A DNA stretch of 64,000 bases. Origin: JAPLKX01 sp035530195 (lineage in GTDB: Bacteria; Hydrogenedentota; Hydrogenedentia; Hydrogenedentales; SLHB01). This document shows, one piece after another, positions 8,801-16,430 of this stretch. The position numbers were made by a program, and so were the translations under genes. Where the stretch lies: positions 1-64,000 of the forward strand of contig DATKVG010000036.1 in assembly GCA_035530195.1 (NCBI GenBank), given 5' to 3'. Within the stretch, counting starts at the first letter, position 1. The number at the start of each line of letters is the position of its first letter. The notes under the pieces were generated by a model. The model saw only the letters and a program-made list of their open reading frames with translations, made no database searches and had not been told where the DNA came from.

Positions 8801-9067
8801 GGATTGGACTTTGCCCGAATCCCAGAGGTCGCCGCGGCCCTCGACGAGCGCCTCGCGCGACGCGGCGACTAGGATTTGGTAGGCGCTTTGGGTTTGTGCC
8901 CGCAATTCTTGCGGCTGCTGCTGCGATTCGAGGTTCCAGTTCAGGCGCGGTGTGCGGGCGTCGATTCCCAGGGGGTTGATCAACTGTTCGCAGCGCAAGT
9001 TGACGACCGCGAGATCCGCGGCGGCACTGAATGACAGAAGGCAGAGACAAAGGCAAGCGGTTTTCAT
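5831..9067 (-). CDS. Secreted alpha-L-rhamnosidase (GH78)
   Basis: A 1078-residue protein. The start was set at 9067 because MKTACLCLCLLSFSAAA is a signal peptide; the longer frame upstream only reads through a 21-bp tandem repeat. Order: an N-terminal fibronectin-like domain (INPLGIDARTPRLNWNLES), a carbohydrate-binding-like insertion, the rhamnosidase beta domains (VYIFDMGQNMVGWCRIKL), then the (alpha/alpha)6 catalytic barrel with DCPQRDERQGWLGDRSEE, where family GH78 carries its catalytic acid and substrate contacts, and a C-terminal beta domain. It would remove terminal L-rhamnose from plant or algal polysaccharides and glycosides outside the cytoplasm. Transcribed alone from the left-facing strand. 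Confidence 0.92.
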   Translation of the reverse strand: MKTACLCLCLLSFSAAADLAVVNLRCEQLINPLGIDARTPRLNWNLESQQQPQELRAQTQSAYQILVAASREALVEGRGDLWDSGKVQSDQCIQTPYAGAPLASHAECWWKVRVWDQAGKESKWSEPALWTMGILDPAEWKGQWIGLDDTGKPAEEKAFQQAKWIWFAEGEPAKSAPVAKRYFRRIVEIPAGSTVDNAVCEIVADNKFVLFVNGQKSVDGGMAIIEAPVAKYLKTGQNVIAIEAENFGDNPNPAGLLAQLEVKIVGGKTITVGTDASWKSSDTISGGAWLAASFDDSAWKPAKELGPYAMEPWAGIRKEEVIKIPARMLRKNFEVGPNVKRATAYMSGLGLSELYLNGRKAGDDVLSPGLTEYNKRAFYVTHDVTSMLKEGVNAIGVWLGNGRYYAPRIGSPTATRTYGFPKLLFLLRVEYADGAVREVVSDTSWKLTTDGPIRTNCEYDGETYDARMQLDGWNTPEYNDASWQNAKEVESPGGVMSAQMIEPIKVVETLKPIGRSNPSPGVYIFDMGQNMVGWCRIKLDAPAGTTVSLRHAETVRDDGTLYLDNIRGAKVTDLYTCAGGGVETYEPRFTYHGFRFVEVTGWPGEPPMDALEGQVVNDTVPQAGTFACSNQVLNNIYHNIVWGVRGNYRSIPTDCPQRDERQGWLGDRSEESRGEGYLHDISALYAKWVCDMHDAQKDSGSVSDVCPSYWPLYNDNVTWPSSFIIIPNMLYEQYGDIRVIERHYDGFKKWINHMSGYLKDDIMPKDNYGDWCVPPEEQSLIHSKDPLRKTPAELLATSYFYHDLRLMARYADLLGRTSDRASFMSLADRLLSAFNNKFLDREKAVYGNGSQTSQVLPLAYGMVPPEYKDRVFNYLADKIMVEGKGHIGTGLIGGQFLNRVLSDNGRPDIAYTIAGQTTYPSWGYMIEKGATTIWELWNGDTADPAMNSHNHVMLVGDLGIWMYEYLGGIRPDLEKALAFKRITLKPTPVPGLEFAKVTYNSQMGPISSEWKRDGAGLVWNFSIPANTVATVYVPAKDASSITEGGKPMAEADGVKFLRTENGAAVFEVGSGTYAVAAK

Positions 9068-9082
9068 GGCTTTCGCTCCCAA

Positions 9083-9145
9083 TAAGCGCGCGTCTACGCG
9101 CGTTAGGCGCACGTCTACGCGCGTTAAGCGCGCGTGTGGCGCGCG
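9083..9145. repeat. 21-bp tandem repeat (about three units)
   Basis: Units at 9083-9103, 9104-9124 and 9125-9145, built around GCGCGTCTACGCGCGT. The third is more diverged. Each unit is itself palindromic (ACGCGCG / CGCGCGT). It lies just upstream of the rhamnosidase start. Confidence 0.75.
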
Positions 9146-9514
9146 CAGTGGTTTTGCCGGGAAAAGATTACCTGCGGGCACGGGCCAAAGTCCAGCGGTG
9201 CTACTGATTCAAAAATAACCTATGGCCACACGTTCCATCCAGATCCGTACGTAGGAAACGCGTAACGCGGCAGGATGCCGCGCAGATGCCGCGTCTACGT
9301 TTGTAGCCAATGTGCCTCCTGCTGCGTCGCATCAAGAGCCCCATGGTGTTCACGGCAATACGCCAGTATCGTGGAATGCCCTGCCATTACAGGCCCAATC
9401 AAGGACTCGCTTCGAGGTGAGAGAACCTTACGTGCGGATTTTGGCTCCACCTACCACCTTTATTTCCCGCTGGAATGGGCGTAGGATGCCGCCGGGTTGT
9501 CAGGCATGTGCCAC
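9146..9514. other. Intergenic stretch without recognisable gene
   Basis: About 370 bases between the divergent rhamnosidase and deacylase genes. Short frames exist, but none has a ribosome site or a family resemblance. No terminator or tRNA-like fold was seen. It probably carries the promoters of both genes. Confidence 0.4.
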
Positions 9515-9529
9515 GGGGAGGGAAATACC

Positions 9530-11263
9530 TTGTTGGACGCAGTAATCCGCAACGGGTTGATTGTCGACGGGTCGGGGAAGGCCGGTTTCAAGGGGGACAT
9601 CGGCATCGAGGACGGCCGGATCGCGTTTGTGCAACCGTCCAACGGCAGCGGTTCAGCCGTGGCGGCCCGCGAACAAATCGACGCGACGGGCAAGGTCGTC
9701 TGCCCGGGGTTTGTCGACCCGCATTCGCACGCGGACCTCGCCCTGCACCGTCACGACCACGACAAACTGCTGGCCCCGCTTGTGCTGCAGGGTATAACCA
9801 CCCTAGTGGGCGGCAACTGCGGGTTGTCCATGGCGCCGATAGCCCCCGCGTTTCCGGGGCCGGTGCAGGATTACGTGAATATGTTCGCCAACGTCGATTT
9901 CGAGCGCGACTGCTCGTGGAACACGACCGGCGAGTTCATAAACGTGCTCGAGTCGCGCGGCATCTTGCTCAACGCCGCCCTGTTGATCCCGCACGGCCTC
10001 GTGCGGATCGGCTGCATGGGCCCCGAGCGCCGCTACGCCACCGACGACGAGATTCGCGCCATGGCAGGCGTTGTCGAGCAGTCCATGGCCGAGGGTGCGG
10101 CCGGGTTGTCCACGGGCTTGCAGTATTTTCCCGGCAGCCACAGCGACTCCCGCGAGTTGCAGGCGCTCGGCAAGGCACTCAAGCCGCGCGACGGCATTTT
10201 CGCGTCCCACCTGCGCAGCTATTCCAATACGTTGCCGCTGGCCATCGACGAACTGGTGGACGTCGCACGCCAAAACGGCATCCGCGCCCAAATCTCACAC
10301 ATCTTTCAATGTCCGGATTTCGGCGTGGCGGGACCCTTCATGCGCGCGCTGATCCGCGCCGCCGCCCGGATGAACTTTGTCCCGCCGGTACCGCTCGACG
10401 GCCCGCTGACCAAACGGATCGGCCAGATGATGTTGGCCCGGTCTTCCGGCGTACGTATTGGTATGGACGTTATGCCCACGACCACGGCGTTTACGTACCT
10501 GCTCGCATTCTTCCCGCCGTGGGCTCTCGCTGGCACTAAACAGGAAGTCCTGGCGCGTTTGACGGACCCGTCATCCCGGTCGCGCATCTTGCACGACATC
10601 AAGCACGGGAAGATGAAATGGCCGCACGTCGAGGGTAACTCATGGTCGCTCAATATGATACGCCTCATGGGATGGGAGTCGGTCCACATTATGGCGGTGA
10701 GCACCCCGGCCAACAAGCGCTACGAAGGCCGGGCGCTGGTGGACGTCGCGCGGGAGCGCAGGCAGCACCCGCTTGACACGGCCTGCGACCTTCTGGTCGA
10801 GGAAGCGGGCCGCGTACTGGTATTTTTCGCGCTAGCCCAGCCCGATGACGCCCTCACCGAGGCGAGCACGTTTGCCCCGCTCAAACACGCGGAAGTCTCG
10901 ATCAGCACCGACACGCTGATCACGGGCCTCGGAAAACCCTCGCACCTGTTCCACGGCTGCTACCCGCGCTTCCTCGGCCGGTATGTGCGGGAGAAAAAGT
11001 TGCTCTCCCTCGAGACCGCCATCAGAAAGATGACGTCCGTGCCCGCCGAACACTTTAAACTCCGACAGCGCGGCCAGTTACAAAAGGGTTACCACGCCGA
11101 TATCGTCGTGTTCGACCCACAAACCATCTCGTCTAAAGCCAACTTTCTCCACCCTGATACGCCGCCCGAAGGGATCAGCCACGTGTTTATCAACGGCACA
11201 AAAATAGTTGACAGCGGTATCGTCGCTGAAGGCCGTCACGGCCAGGTCTTGCGCCACAACTGA
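9530..11263 (+). CDS. N-acyl-D-amino-acid deacylase / D-aminoacylase family amidohydrolase
   Basis: The TTG start at 9530 is chosen because GGGGAGGG lies seven bases upstream and the product then opens with LLDAVIRNGLIVDGSG, the typical beginning of this family. Metal-site motif DPHSHADLAL follows ATGKVVCPGFV; later come GGNCGLSMAP, GLSTGLQYFPG, SHLRSYSN and QISHIFQ. The C-terminus (QKGYHADIVVFDP) closes the composite beta domain. At 577 residues it is somewhat longer than most D-aminoacylases. It would hydrolyse N-acyl groups from D-amino acids or similar compounds, with Zn2+ at the active site, in the cytoplasm (no signal peptide). Exact substrate not inferable. Confidence 0.85.
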   Translation: MLDAVIRNGLIVDGSGKAGFKGDIGIEDGRIAFVQPSNGSGSAVAAREQIDATGKVVCPGFVDPHSHADLALHRHDHDKLLAPLVLQGITTLVGGNCGLSMAPIAPAFPGPVQDYVNMFANVDFERDCSWNTTGEFINVLESRGILLNAALLIPHGLVRIGCMGPERRYATDDEIRAMAGVVEQSMAEGAAGLSTGLQYFPGSHSDSRELQALGKALKPRDGIFASHLRSYSNTLPLAIDELVDVARQNGIRAQISHIFQCPDFGVAGPFMRALIRAAARMNFVPPVPLDGPLTKRIGQMMLARSSGVRIGMDVMPTTTAFTYLLAFFPPWALAGTKQEVLARLTDPSSRSRILHDIKHGKMKWPHVEGNSWSLNMIRLMGWESVHIMAVSTPANKRYEGRALVDVARERRQHPLDTACDLLVEEAGRVLVFFALAQPDDALTEASTFAPLKHAEVSISTDTLITGLGKPSHLFHGCYPRFLGRYVREKKLLSLETAIRKMTSVPAEHFKLRQRGQLQKGYHADIVVFDPQTISSKANFLHPDTPPEGISHVFINGTKIVDSGIVAEGRHGQVLRHN

Positions 11264-11356
11264 CCATCCAACCAGTTGTATCCCAATAGGTTAGATTGAC
11301 TCGCCCCCACTCGGCCTGCGCTTCCTAGTGCAAGGAATAAAGTTGTTGACTGCGCT

Positions 11357-11385
11357 TGCATTCCGCAAGAACATGTGATAAAATC
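11357..11385 (+). promoter_or_regulatory. Sigma70-type promoter of the REC-HD-GYP gene
   Basis: TTGCAT at 11357-11362, 17-base spacer, TAAAAT at 11380-11385, about 120 bases before the start codon at 11507. The leader between them is long enough for regulation. Confidence 0.5.
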
Positions 11386-11506
11386 ATCGATGATACCGGG
11401 CATAGGCTGCATATCACGAGAGATGTCTGCGGTATTCTGGAATTTCTCGGTTTTGGGGAGGGACGAGAGGTTCAGCAGCAACGGATCGCGCGAAGGAGGG
11501 TGATCT

Positions 11507-12676
11507 ATGGCCGTGATAAAAGACCTCGTGCCTACCATTCTTGTAGTTGACGATTACGTTGAGAACACCCTTATCTTGGAACAGTTCCTTCACCACCAGG
11601 GATACGAGGTGGTAACGGCCCACGACGGGGAGGAAGCCATCGACCTGACGGAAAAATCCGCCCCGGACGTGATCCTATTGGACCTTCTCTTGCCAAAGAT
11701 GGACGGTTTCGACGTTTGCCGCAAGCTGAAACAGGAGCGGAAGACGCGGCACATCCCCATCATCATCATCACGGGTCTCACGGAAAGAGAGGCGAACGTG
11801 CGGGCGTTGGAGGCGGGGGCGGACGATTTCCTGGTGAAACCGTTCGATTCGGTGCTTCTTGGAGCGCGGATCCGTGCGTCGCTGCGCAGCAAGTTTCTCC
11901 AGGACCAGATCAACGAGTACCAGTTGCGGCTCGAGATCTACAACGACACGCTCGAGCACAGAATCCAGGAACGGACGCTCCAACTCACCCACGCCCAACA
12001 GATCACGGTGTTCAGCCTCGCCAAGCTGGCCGAATCCCGTGACACCGAGACCGGCGCCCATCTCGACCGCATCCGCGCGTACACCCGCGAAATCACACAG
12101 GATCTCTATGACAAAAAGGAAGGTCGGCCGTTCGGCGCGAATTTCATCACCGAGATCTACATGTCCAGCCCGCTACACGACATCGGCAAGGTTGGGATCC
12201 CCGACCGGATCCTGCTCAAACCGGGCAAACTCACGCCCCAGGAGTTCGACATCATGAAGGCCCACTCCCTGATCGGCGGCGATACGCTCAAGGCGGCCGA
12301 CATAGAGGCGGGGGAAGGGTCGTTCCTGGCCATGGGCCGCGATATCGCCTATTACCATCACGAACGGTGGGACGGTAAAGGCTACCCGAGCGGCCTGGCG
12401 GCCACGGCGATACCGCTGGCGGCGCGCATTGTCGCCGTGAGCGACGTGTACGACGCGCTGACCTCAAAGCGCCCCTACAAAGAGGCGTGGCCGCATGAGC
12501 GCGCGCGGGAGACCATCATTCAGGAGTGCGGCAAGGCATTCGACCCCGATGTGGTCGATGCGTTCCTGACACGAGAGGACGCCATTGTGGCTATCCGGGC
12601 TGAATCCATCGACACCGACGCCCCCACCCAGATCATGCGGCTCAACCAGGAACTCGAAGCGGCCGCAAACGCTTAA
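11507..12676 (+). CDS. Response regulator with HD-GYP domain (cyclic-di-GMP phosphodiesterase)
   Basis: 389 residues. Residues ~10-125 are a receiver domain with acidic pocket VVDD, phospho-acceptor Asp59 (ILLDLLLP) and the conserved Lys in VKPFD. A coiled segment leads to the HD-GYP domain: LDRIRAYT, HDIGKVGIPDRIL, YYHHERWDGKGYPSGL, AVSDVYDALTSKRPYK. All metal ligands and the GYP triplet that define cyclic-di-GMP hydrolases are present. GAAGGAGGG precedes the ATG. Phosphorylation by an unlinked histidine kinase would control hydrolysis of c-di-GMP, typically switching motility or biofilm state. No kinase gene is nearby. Confidence 0.93.
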   Translation: MAVIKDLVPTILVVDDYVENTLILEQFLHHQGYEVVTAHDGEEAIDLTEKSAPDVILLDLLLPKMDGFDVCRKLKQERKTRHIPIIIITGLTEREANVRALEAGADDFLVKPFDSVLLGARIRASLRSKFLQDQINEYQLRLEIYNDTLEHRIQERTLQLTHAQQITVFSLAKLAESRDTETGAHLDRIRAYTREITQDLYDKKEGRPFGANFITEIYMSSPLHDIGKVGIPDRILLKPGKLTPQEFDIMKAHSLIGGDTLKAADIEAGEGSFLAMGRDIAYYHHERWDGKGYPSGLAATAIPLAARIVAVSDVYDALTSKRPYKEAWPHERARETIIQECGKAFDPDVVDAFLTREDAIVAIRAESIDTDAPTQIMRLNQELEAAANA

Positions 12677-12773
12677 AAATCAGGTCTGGCGATTTGTTGG
12701 GACGCCCCCGGCTGCGCTTCCTAGCGCGCGTTGCAGGGGATATCCCTCTCTTGCCTCCAGACTCCGGTCTTCT

Positions 12774-13124
12774 TCAGACCGCGCCGCCTTTGCTCATGTA
12801 GTCCCGGCGGACCACGCGGAACTTCGTGCGGATTGACGGGTCGTACTGCGGGTCGTTGCTGCGCCGCCACAAGTCGATCAACTGCTCGATCCGCATGTCG
12901 TATTGGGGCAGATAGTTGTTCAGCAGGTACGTGAGTTCCTGCCTCACTTTCTTGGCCTGGCTGTCACCGCCTTCGGCGCTGATGATGCCCAGCTCTTTTC
13001 TGCCCGCTTCGACTTGTTCCCGGTACTTCCGGTCCGCCCCGACGTTGCCCGTCGTCGGATGTATTTTGCGGTGGGCTTGTTCCCGATTCTGGAGTTTTAA
13101 TTCACCCTTTCTCAAAGCACGCAT
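12774..13124 (-). CDS. Hypothetical 116-residue cytoplasmic protein
   Basis: A basic N-terminus (MRALRKGELKLQNREQAHRK), then a predicted helical body (KYREQVEAGRKELGII, KVRQELTYLLNNYLPQYD, IEQLIDLWRR) and a short C-terminal tail. No signal peptide or transmembrane segment. AGGAG lies nine bases before the ATG, which supports a real gene. Family not recognised. It stands alone between the HD-GYP gene and the GH36 relic. Confidence 0.6.
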   Translation of the reverse strand: MRALRKGELKLQNREQAHRKIHPTTGNVGADRKYREQVEAGRKELGIISAEGGDSQAKKVRQELTYLLNNYLPQYDMRIEQLIDLWRRSNDPQYDPSIRTKFRVVRRDYMSKGGAV

Positions 13125-13313
13125 CGCACTCAGCTCCTGTTACCTCACCTTTCATTTATTATACTACAAGCAAAAGCCCCAGGAAATTCAAGAAAAAACC
13201 GGCACCGTTCCTTGACATCATGCCGGTTTGCATACAAACCGATCACGCCATCGAAAAGGGACACGCCCACACAGGGCGCTAAGAAGCGTGACCGGGGCGG
13301 CCCGCCGCTATCG

Positions 13314-13952
13314 CTATTGTTTCTTATAGCTAAATACGGCGACGCCCGGTTTATCGGGTAAATTGACATCCAGCCCTTTTTGCAGCAGGTCCTCGCCTGT
13401 CTCCGTCCTGGTGGCGCCGGAACTGACATCGGTAAAGACATAGTTGCTCTGGGCCTCGAGCGCATGCAGCGGGAACGCCGACGACGTGTATGGGCTGTCG
13501 GCCCGCCGGAACACCTGCACCATTCCCTCGCCGGCTTCCGGCCGGTCGAACTGCCAAGCCATCCACGCCGAGTTGTCGCGCGACCACGGCGTGAGCGGAT
13601 AAAAATCCCCGTAATAGTTGGCGTTGACGCTGCGCCACTGGTCGTAGAGCTTTCGCAGCGCCGCGTAATCAATCTCCTTTACACGCATGTCGATCCCGTT
13701 ACCGAGAGCCGGGCACGCGTTGCTCCAAAACGCATACGGCTCGACCGGCGTCAGCCCCGCACCGTAATACGGGGCGTTGGCGCACGCCACCGTACCCGTA
13801 CCGTGAAACGGCAGCCACAGGCTGATCCCGTACGTCATGCACTGGTGGCCGACCGGCTCGTAGGCGTAGTCGCTACGCCATAACGGGACCGCACGCCGCA
13901 TCGTCTCGAGATCGTTGCGCCGCCCGCCCGACGCGCACGAGTCGATCAGCAT
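13314..13952 (-). pseudogene. C-terminal fragment of a GH36 alpha-galactosidase
   Basis: The frame opens directly at MLIDSCASGGRRNDLETMRR and AVPLWRSDYAYEP, the part of GH36 that carries the acid/base Asp (CASGGRRND), and continues to the end of the barrel and the beta domain. The upstream two-thirds, including the nucleophile region (KWDxN) and N-terminal domain, are absent. Immediately upstream lies a palindromic repeat (13957-14015), so the gene appears cut at that element. No ribosome site precedes the ATG. The product would be inactive; a start further upstream cannot rescue the missing domains. Confidence 0.8.
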
Positions 13953-13956
13953 GTCC

Positions 13957-14015
13957 GGGTGGCGCGAGCGTCCCGCCTGCTCTTAAGTCATGCAGGCGGG
14001 ACGCCCGCACCACAA
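13957..14015. repeat. Interspersed palindromic repeat, copy 1
   Basis: Right arm at 13992-14015 is the perfect 24-base form of the family; the left arm at 13957-13980 pairs at 20 of 24 positions. Core is GGGCGTCCCGCCTGC and its complement. Further copies at 56167-56190 (one arm) and 59541-59613 (complete). Confidence 0.85.
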
Positions 14016-14027
14016 TCGCCACTCTAG

Positions 14028-16271
14028 CTACTGTTCGTGCCGCAGTTTTGGCCTTGGCGGGCCGCTGTACGGCGCCGCTCCGAGTTGCAGCCCGCGCTTT
14101 GGCACAGTCACCAGATTCTCATCGACCGTTTGCGGCGGCGTAATCATCCCGTAATACCGGCCCATCCAGTAGGCGTCGAGCCAGCCGCCCGCGTCGGCGA
14201 CCACCGTGCCTCCGTTGCCGCCGTCGAGTTGCATGAAATCGCCGTCCCACCGGTTTGGCTCGGTTTCACGCGGGCTGAGCGGCTTGGCCCGCTCCGCGTA
14301 AGAGCGATAACCGTTCGGCGTATACAAGTCATCGCGGTGCGAGTTGGTGTACGAATGCCGGCGCAAGTCGAGCGGCCACTCGCGCAGGTGCCCCACGGCG
14401 CGATCGAGTTCGCAGTCGTTGCCCGTGACGGCGCCGTAAATGAAGTTGAACCACGGCACCGCTTCGATACGCTTGATTTCCCAGCTTCTCTCGAGGCTGC
14501 GCAGCCAGATGCTCCTGAGTTCCGGGTCGGTTTCGTATTGAATCAGCGGATAATACGAGTAGAAAGCCAGCCGATCGTCGAAAGGCGTGATCATGCCCGG
14601 AGAAAACGCCAGTTTTTGCTGCAAGATGTCACGGAAGTAATTCCAACCGATCAGTTGCTGCTTGCCCGCGGCAAATTTCTCGTCGCCCGTGAAATGCAGC
14701 GCGGTCGTCATGTAATTGAACGCCTCGAGGCCGTTCAACCCACGCGCGTAAAAACCATACGGCGTCTGGAGGTACTCGGGGTCCCACCTCGCCCACCGAG
14801 TCGGCTTGCCGTTGACGTCGCGCAACAAAAAGCCATTATCCACGATGTGGCCCATCACACGGTGAAGATGTTCGGTAGCCCATTTGCGCTCTTCGTCATT
14901 GGCCACCAGGCTCAGAAAGATCGTCGTCTCGTATGCGTGCGCGTCGGTTTCATCGCTCGACGTGTCGCCCTTCCATTCCCAGACGCCGTCGGGAGTCGGA
15001 TGCCACTCGGCCGGCAATCCGCCCGAGCCGTGGCCGGCTTTCAGACACTTCTCGCCGACCGCATAGATCGACCTGGCGGGAAACCCGTCGATCGACGTGA
15101 TTTCTTCGCTCCACTTGACGCATTTCATCATCTCGACGGCCTCGGCGCGCGCCGCAGGGTTGCCGGTCACGGCGAACTCGAAGCATTTGGCCGCGGCATA
15201 ATGGCTGCTGTAGCCAACGTCATTGTCGCTCACCTCGCGCAACCACTCGCCGTCAATCAGAAACACACCGTGGATGAATCCCAGCCGTTTCTGCCCCCAC
15301 TCTTCGAGCCACCGCTCGTAATACGCCGCCTTTTTCGCCAGCGTATACGGCTCGTACGCGATGATGCCCAGCCCTTTATCCGTGGCGACGTAGGCGGCAT
15401 TGCCGCTGCACGCAACCGCGTTCACCCGGTCGCCGGGAATCCACCGCGGCTGCCCAAAGTACTGGTACTCGTCCTTTATGTTGCGGACAGCGCCGCGCAT
15501 CGTGCCGATCCACAGGTCGCCGTTAAATCCGCCCGCAAGGCACGTCGTCTCTTCATAGCAAAGACCGTCCTCGCCTCGAACCTGATACCACGTCATCCCC
15601 CGCAGCACGTCGACCCCTTCGTTGCTGGCCACGACAAGGCGGCTGCCAACCGCCATCATATCGCGGATCGTGCAGCCCCCCTCGAGCGTGCCCCAGTCGG
15701 CGATTGCCTCGTACCGGATGCCCCTGCGCTCGACCACGCCGACCCGTTTCCCGTCGTGCACGTATAGCGTACCGGCGTACGACGCCACGCCAAGCAAATC
15801 TGCGCCTTTCCCTTCCATCAGAGCCGCCGGCGCGTCGCCTTCAATCGTGTAAAGCGAGTTGGCCGATGCGACGACGAGCTTTCCATTGTGCAGGCAAAAG
15901 TCGGACGCCTTGAGATCGGCCACCTTCGCCAATCCGGTCGTGGAAATCCTCCACATGCCGCCCGACGCCGCCAGGTACAGCGCGTCCCCCAGCGTTTTCA
16001 TGCGCGCTACATTGCCGACCTCCTCATGGACGCGTGTCAAACGCGGCCCATCATCGACCCGCCACAAGCCGGCCGCGTCGCCAACATAGATCGCCCCGCT
16101 GAAAACGCCAACCGCCGCCAGAGGCCGTTCCGTTTCGATCTGACTGCCCACCTCCTGCAGGTACACCTCGTCCGCAACCGGCTTCCAGAGGGGATTCGTC
16201 GGCACGGGCAGTTGGGCCAGCGCCGCCCCCGTCACAAACATCACAGCCGTCAAGAGCGCCACGCGTTTCAT
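14028..16271 (-). CDS. Secreted protein with beta-propeller and alpha/alpha-barrel domains
   Basis: 747 residues with a signal peptide (MKRVALLTAVMFVTGAALAQ). Residues ~40-310 contain repeated blades of the form GAIYVGDAAGLWRV, DALYLAASGGMWRI, SRLVVASNEGVDVL, GDLWIGTMRGAVR, resembling the periplasmic propellers of two-component sensors but with no membrane or kinase part. The C-terminal half is helical and rich in Trp/Tyr (YSSHYAAAKCFEFAV, ATEHLHRVMGHIVDNG, YGFYARGLNGLEAFN), consistent with an (alpha/alpha) toroid as in glycan lyases or hydrolases. Enzymatic activity is an inference; catalytic residues cannot be named. GGAGG lies upstream of the ATG. Confidence 0.7.
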   Translation of the reverse strand: MKRVALLTAVMFVTGAALAQLPVPTNPLWKPVADEVYLQEVGSQIETERPLAAVGVFSGAIYVGDAAGLWRVDDGPRLTRVHEEVGNVARMKTLGDALYLAASGGMWRISTTGLAKVADLKASDFCLHNGKLVVASANSLYTIEGDAPAALMEGKGADLLGVASYAGTLYVHDGKRVGVVERRGIRYEAIADWGTLEGGCTIRDMMAVGSRLVVASNEGVDVLRGMTWYQVRGEDGLCYEETTCLAGGFNGDLWIGTMRGAVRNIKDEYQYFGQPRWIPGDRVNAVACSGNAAYVATDKGLGIIAYEPYTLAKKAAYYERWLEEWGQKRLGFIHGVFLIDGEWLREVSDNDVGYSSHYAAAKCFEFAVTGNPAARAEAVEMMKCVKWSEEITSIDGFPARSIYAVGEKCLKAGHGSGGLPAEWHPTPDGVWEWKGDTSSDETDAHAYETTIFLSLVANDEERKWATEHLHRVMGHIVDNGFLLRDVNGKPTRWARWDPEYLQTPYGFYARGLNGLEAFNYMTTALHFTGDEKFAAGKQQLIGWNYFRDILQQKLAFSPGMITPFDDRLAFYSYYPLIQYETDPELRSIWLRSLERSWEIKRIEAVPWFNFIYGAVTGNDCELDRAVGHLREWPLDLRRHSYTNSHRDDLYTPNGYRSYAERAKPLSPRETEPNRWDGDFMQLDGGNGGTVVADAGGWLDAYWMGRYYGMITPPQTVDENLVTVPKRGLQLGAAPYSGPPRPKLRHEQ

Positions 16272-16374
16272 CGAGATTTCCTCCGCCGTTCGTTTCCCCG
16301 CATTCTAACCGAACGCGGAGGTTTTTGACAGGGCAACGTGTTACCCGGCGCGCTGCAAAGGGTCCCTTCGCAGG

Positions 16375-16403
16375 TTGACTGCGGCGTGGCGGGAGGGTAA
16401 CCT
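16375..16403 (+). promoter_or_regulatory. Sigma70-type promoter of the Gfo/Idh/MocA gene
   Basis: TTGACT at 16375-16380, exactly 17 bases, TAACCT at 16398-16403; start codon at 16431. Predicted leader ~20 bases with AAAGGA. Confidence 0.55.
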
Positions 16404-16430
16404 GTCGCGGGGACAGAAAGGATACCAGCC

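Noticed and set aside
13212..13240. TTGACA and the CGGTTTG/CAAACCG inverted repeat as a promoter with operator
   Set aside because: Spacing to a -10 is only 15 bases and there is no rightward gene downstream; may be chance.
14037..15767. 576-codon frame opposite the propeller protein
   Set aside because: Antisense shadow; Arg/Val/His-rich with no motif.
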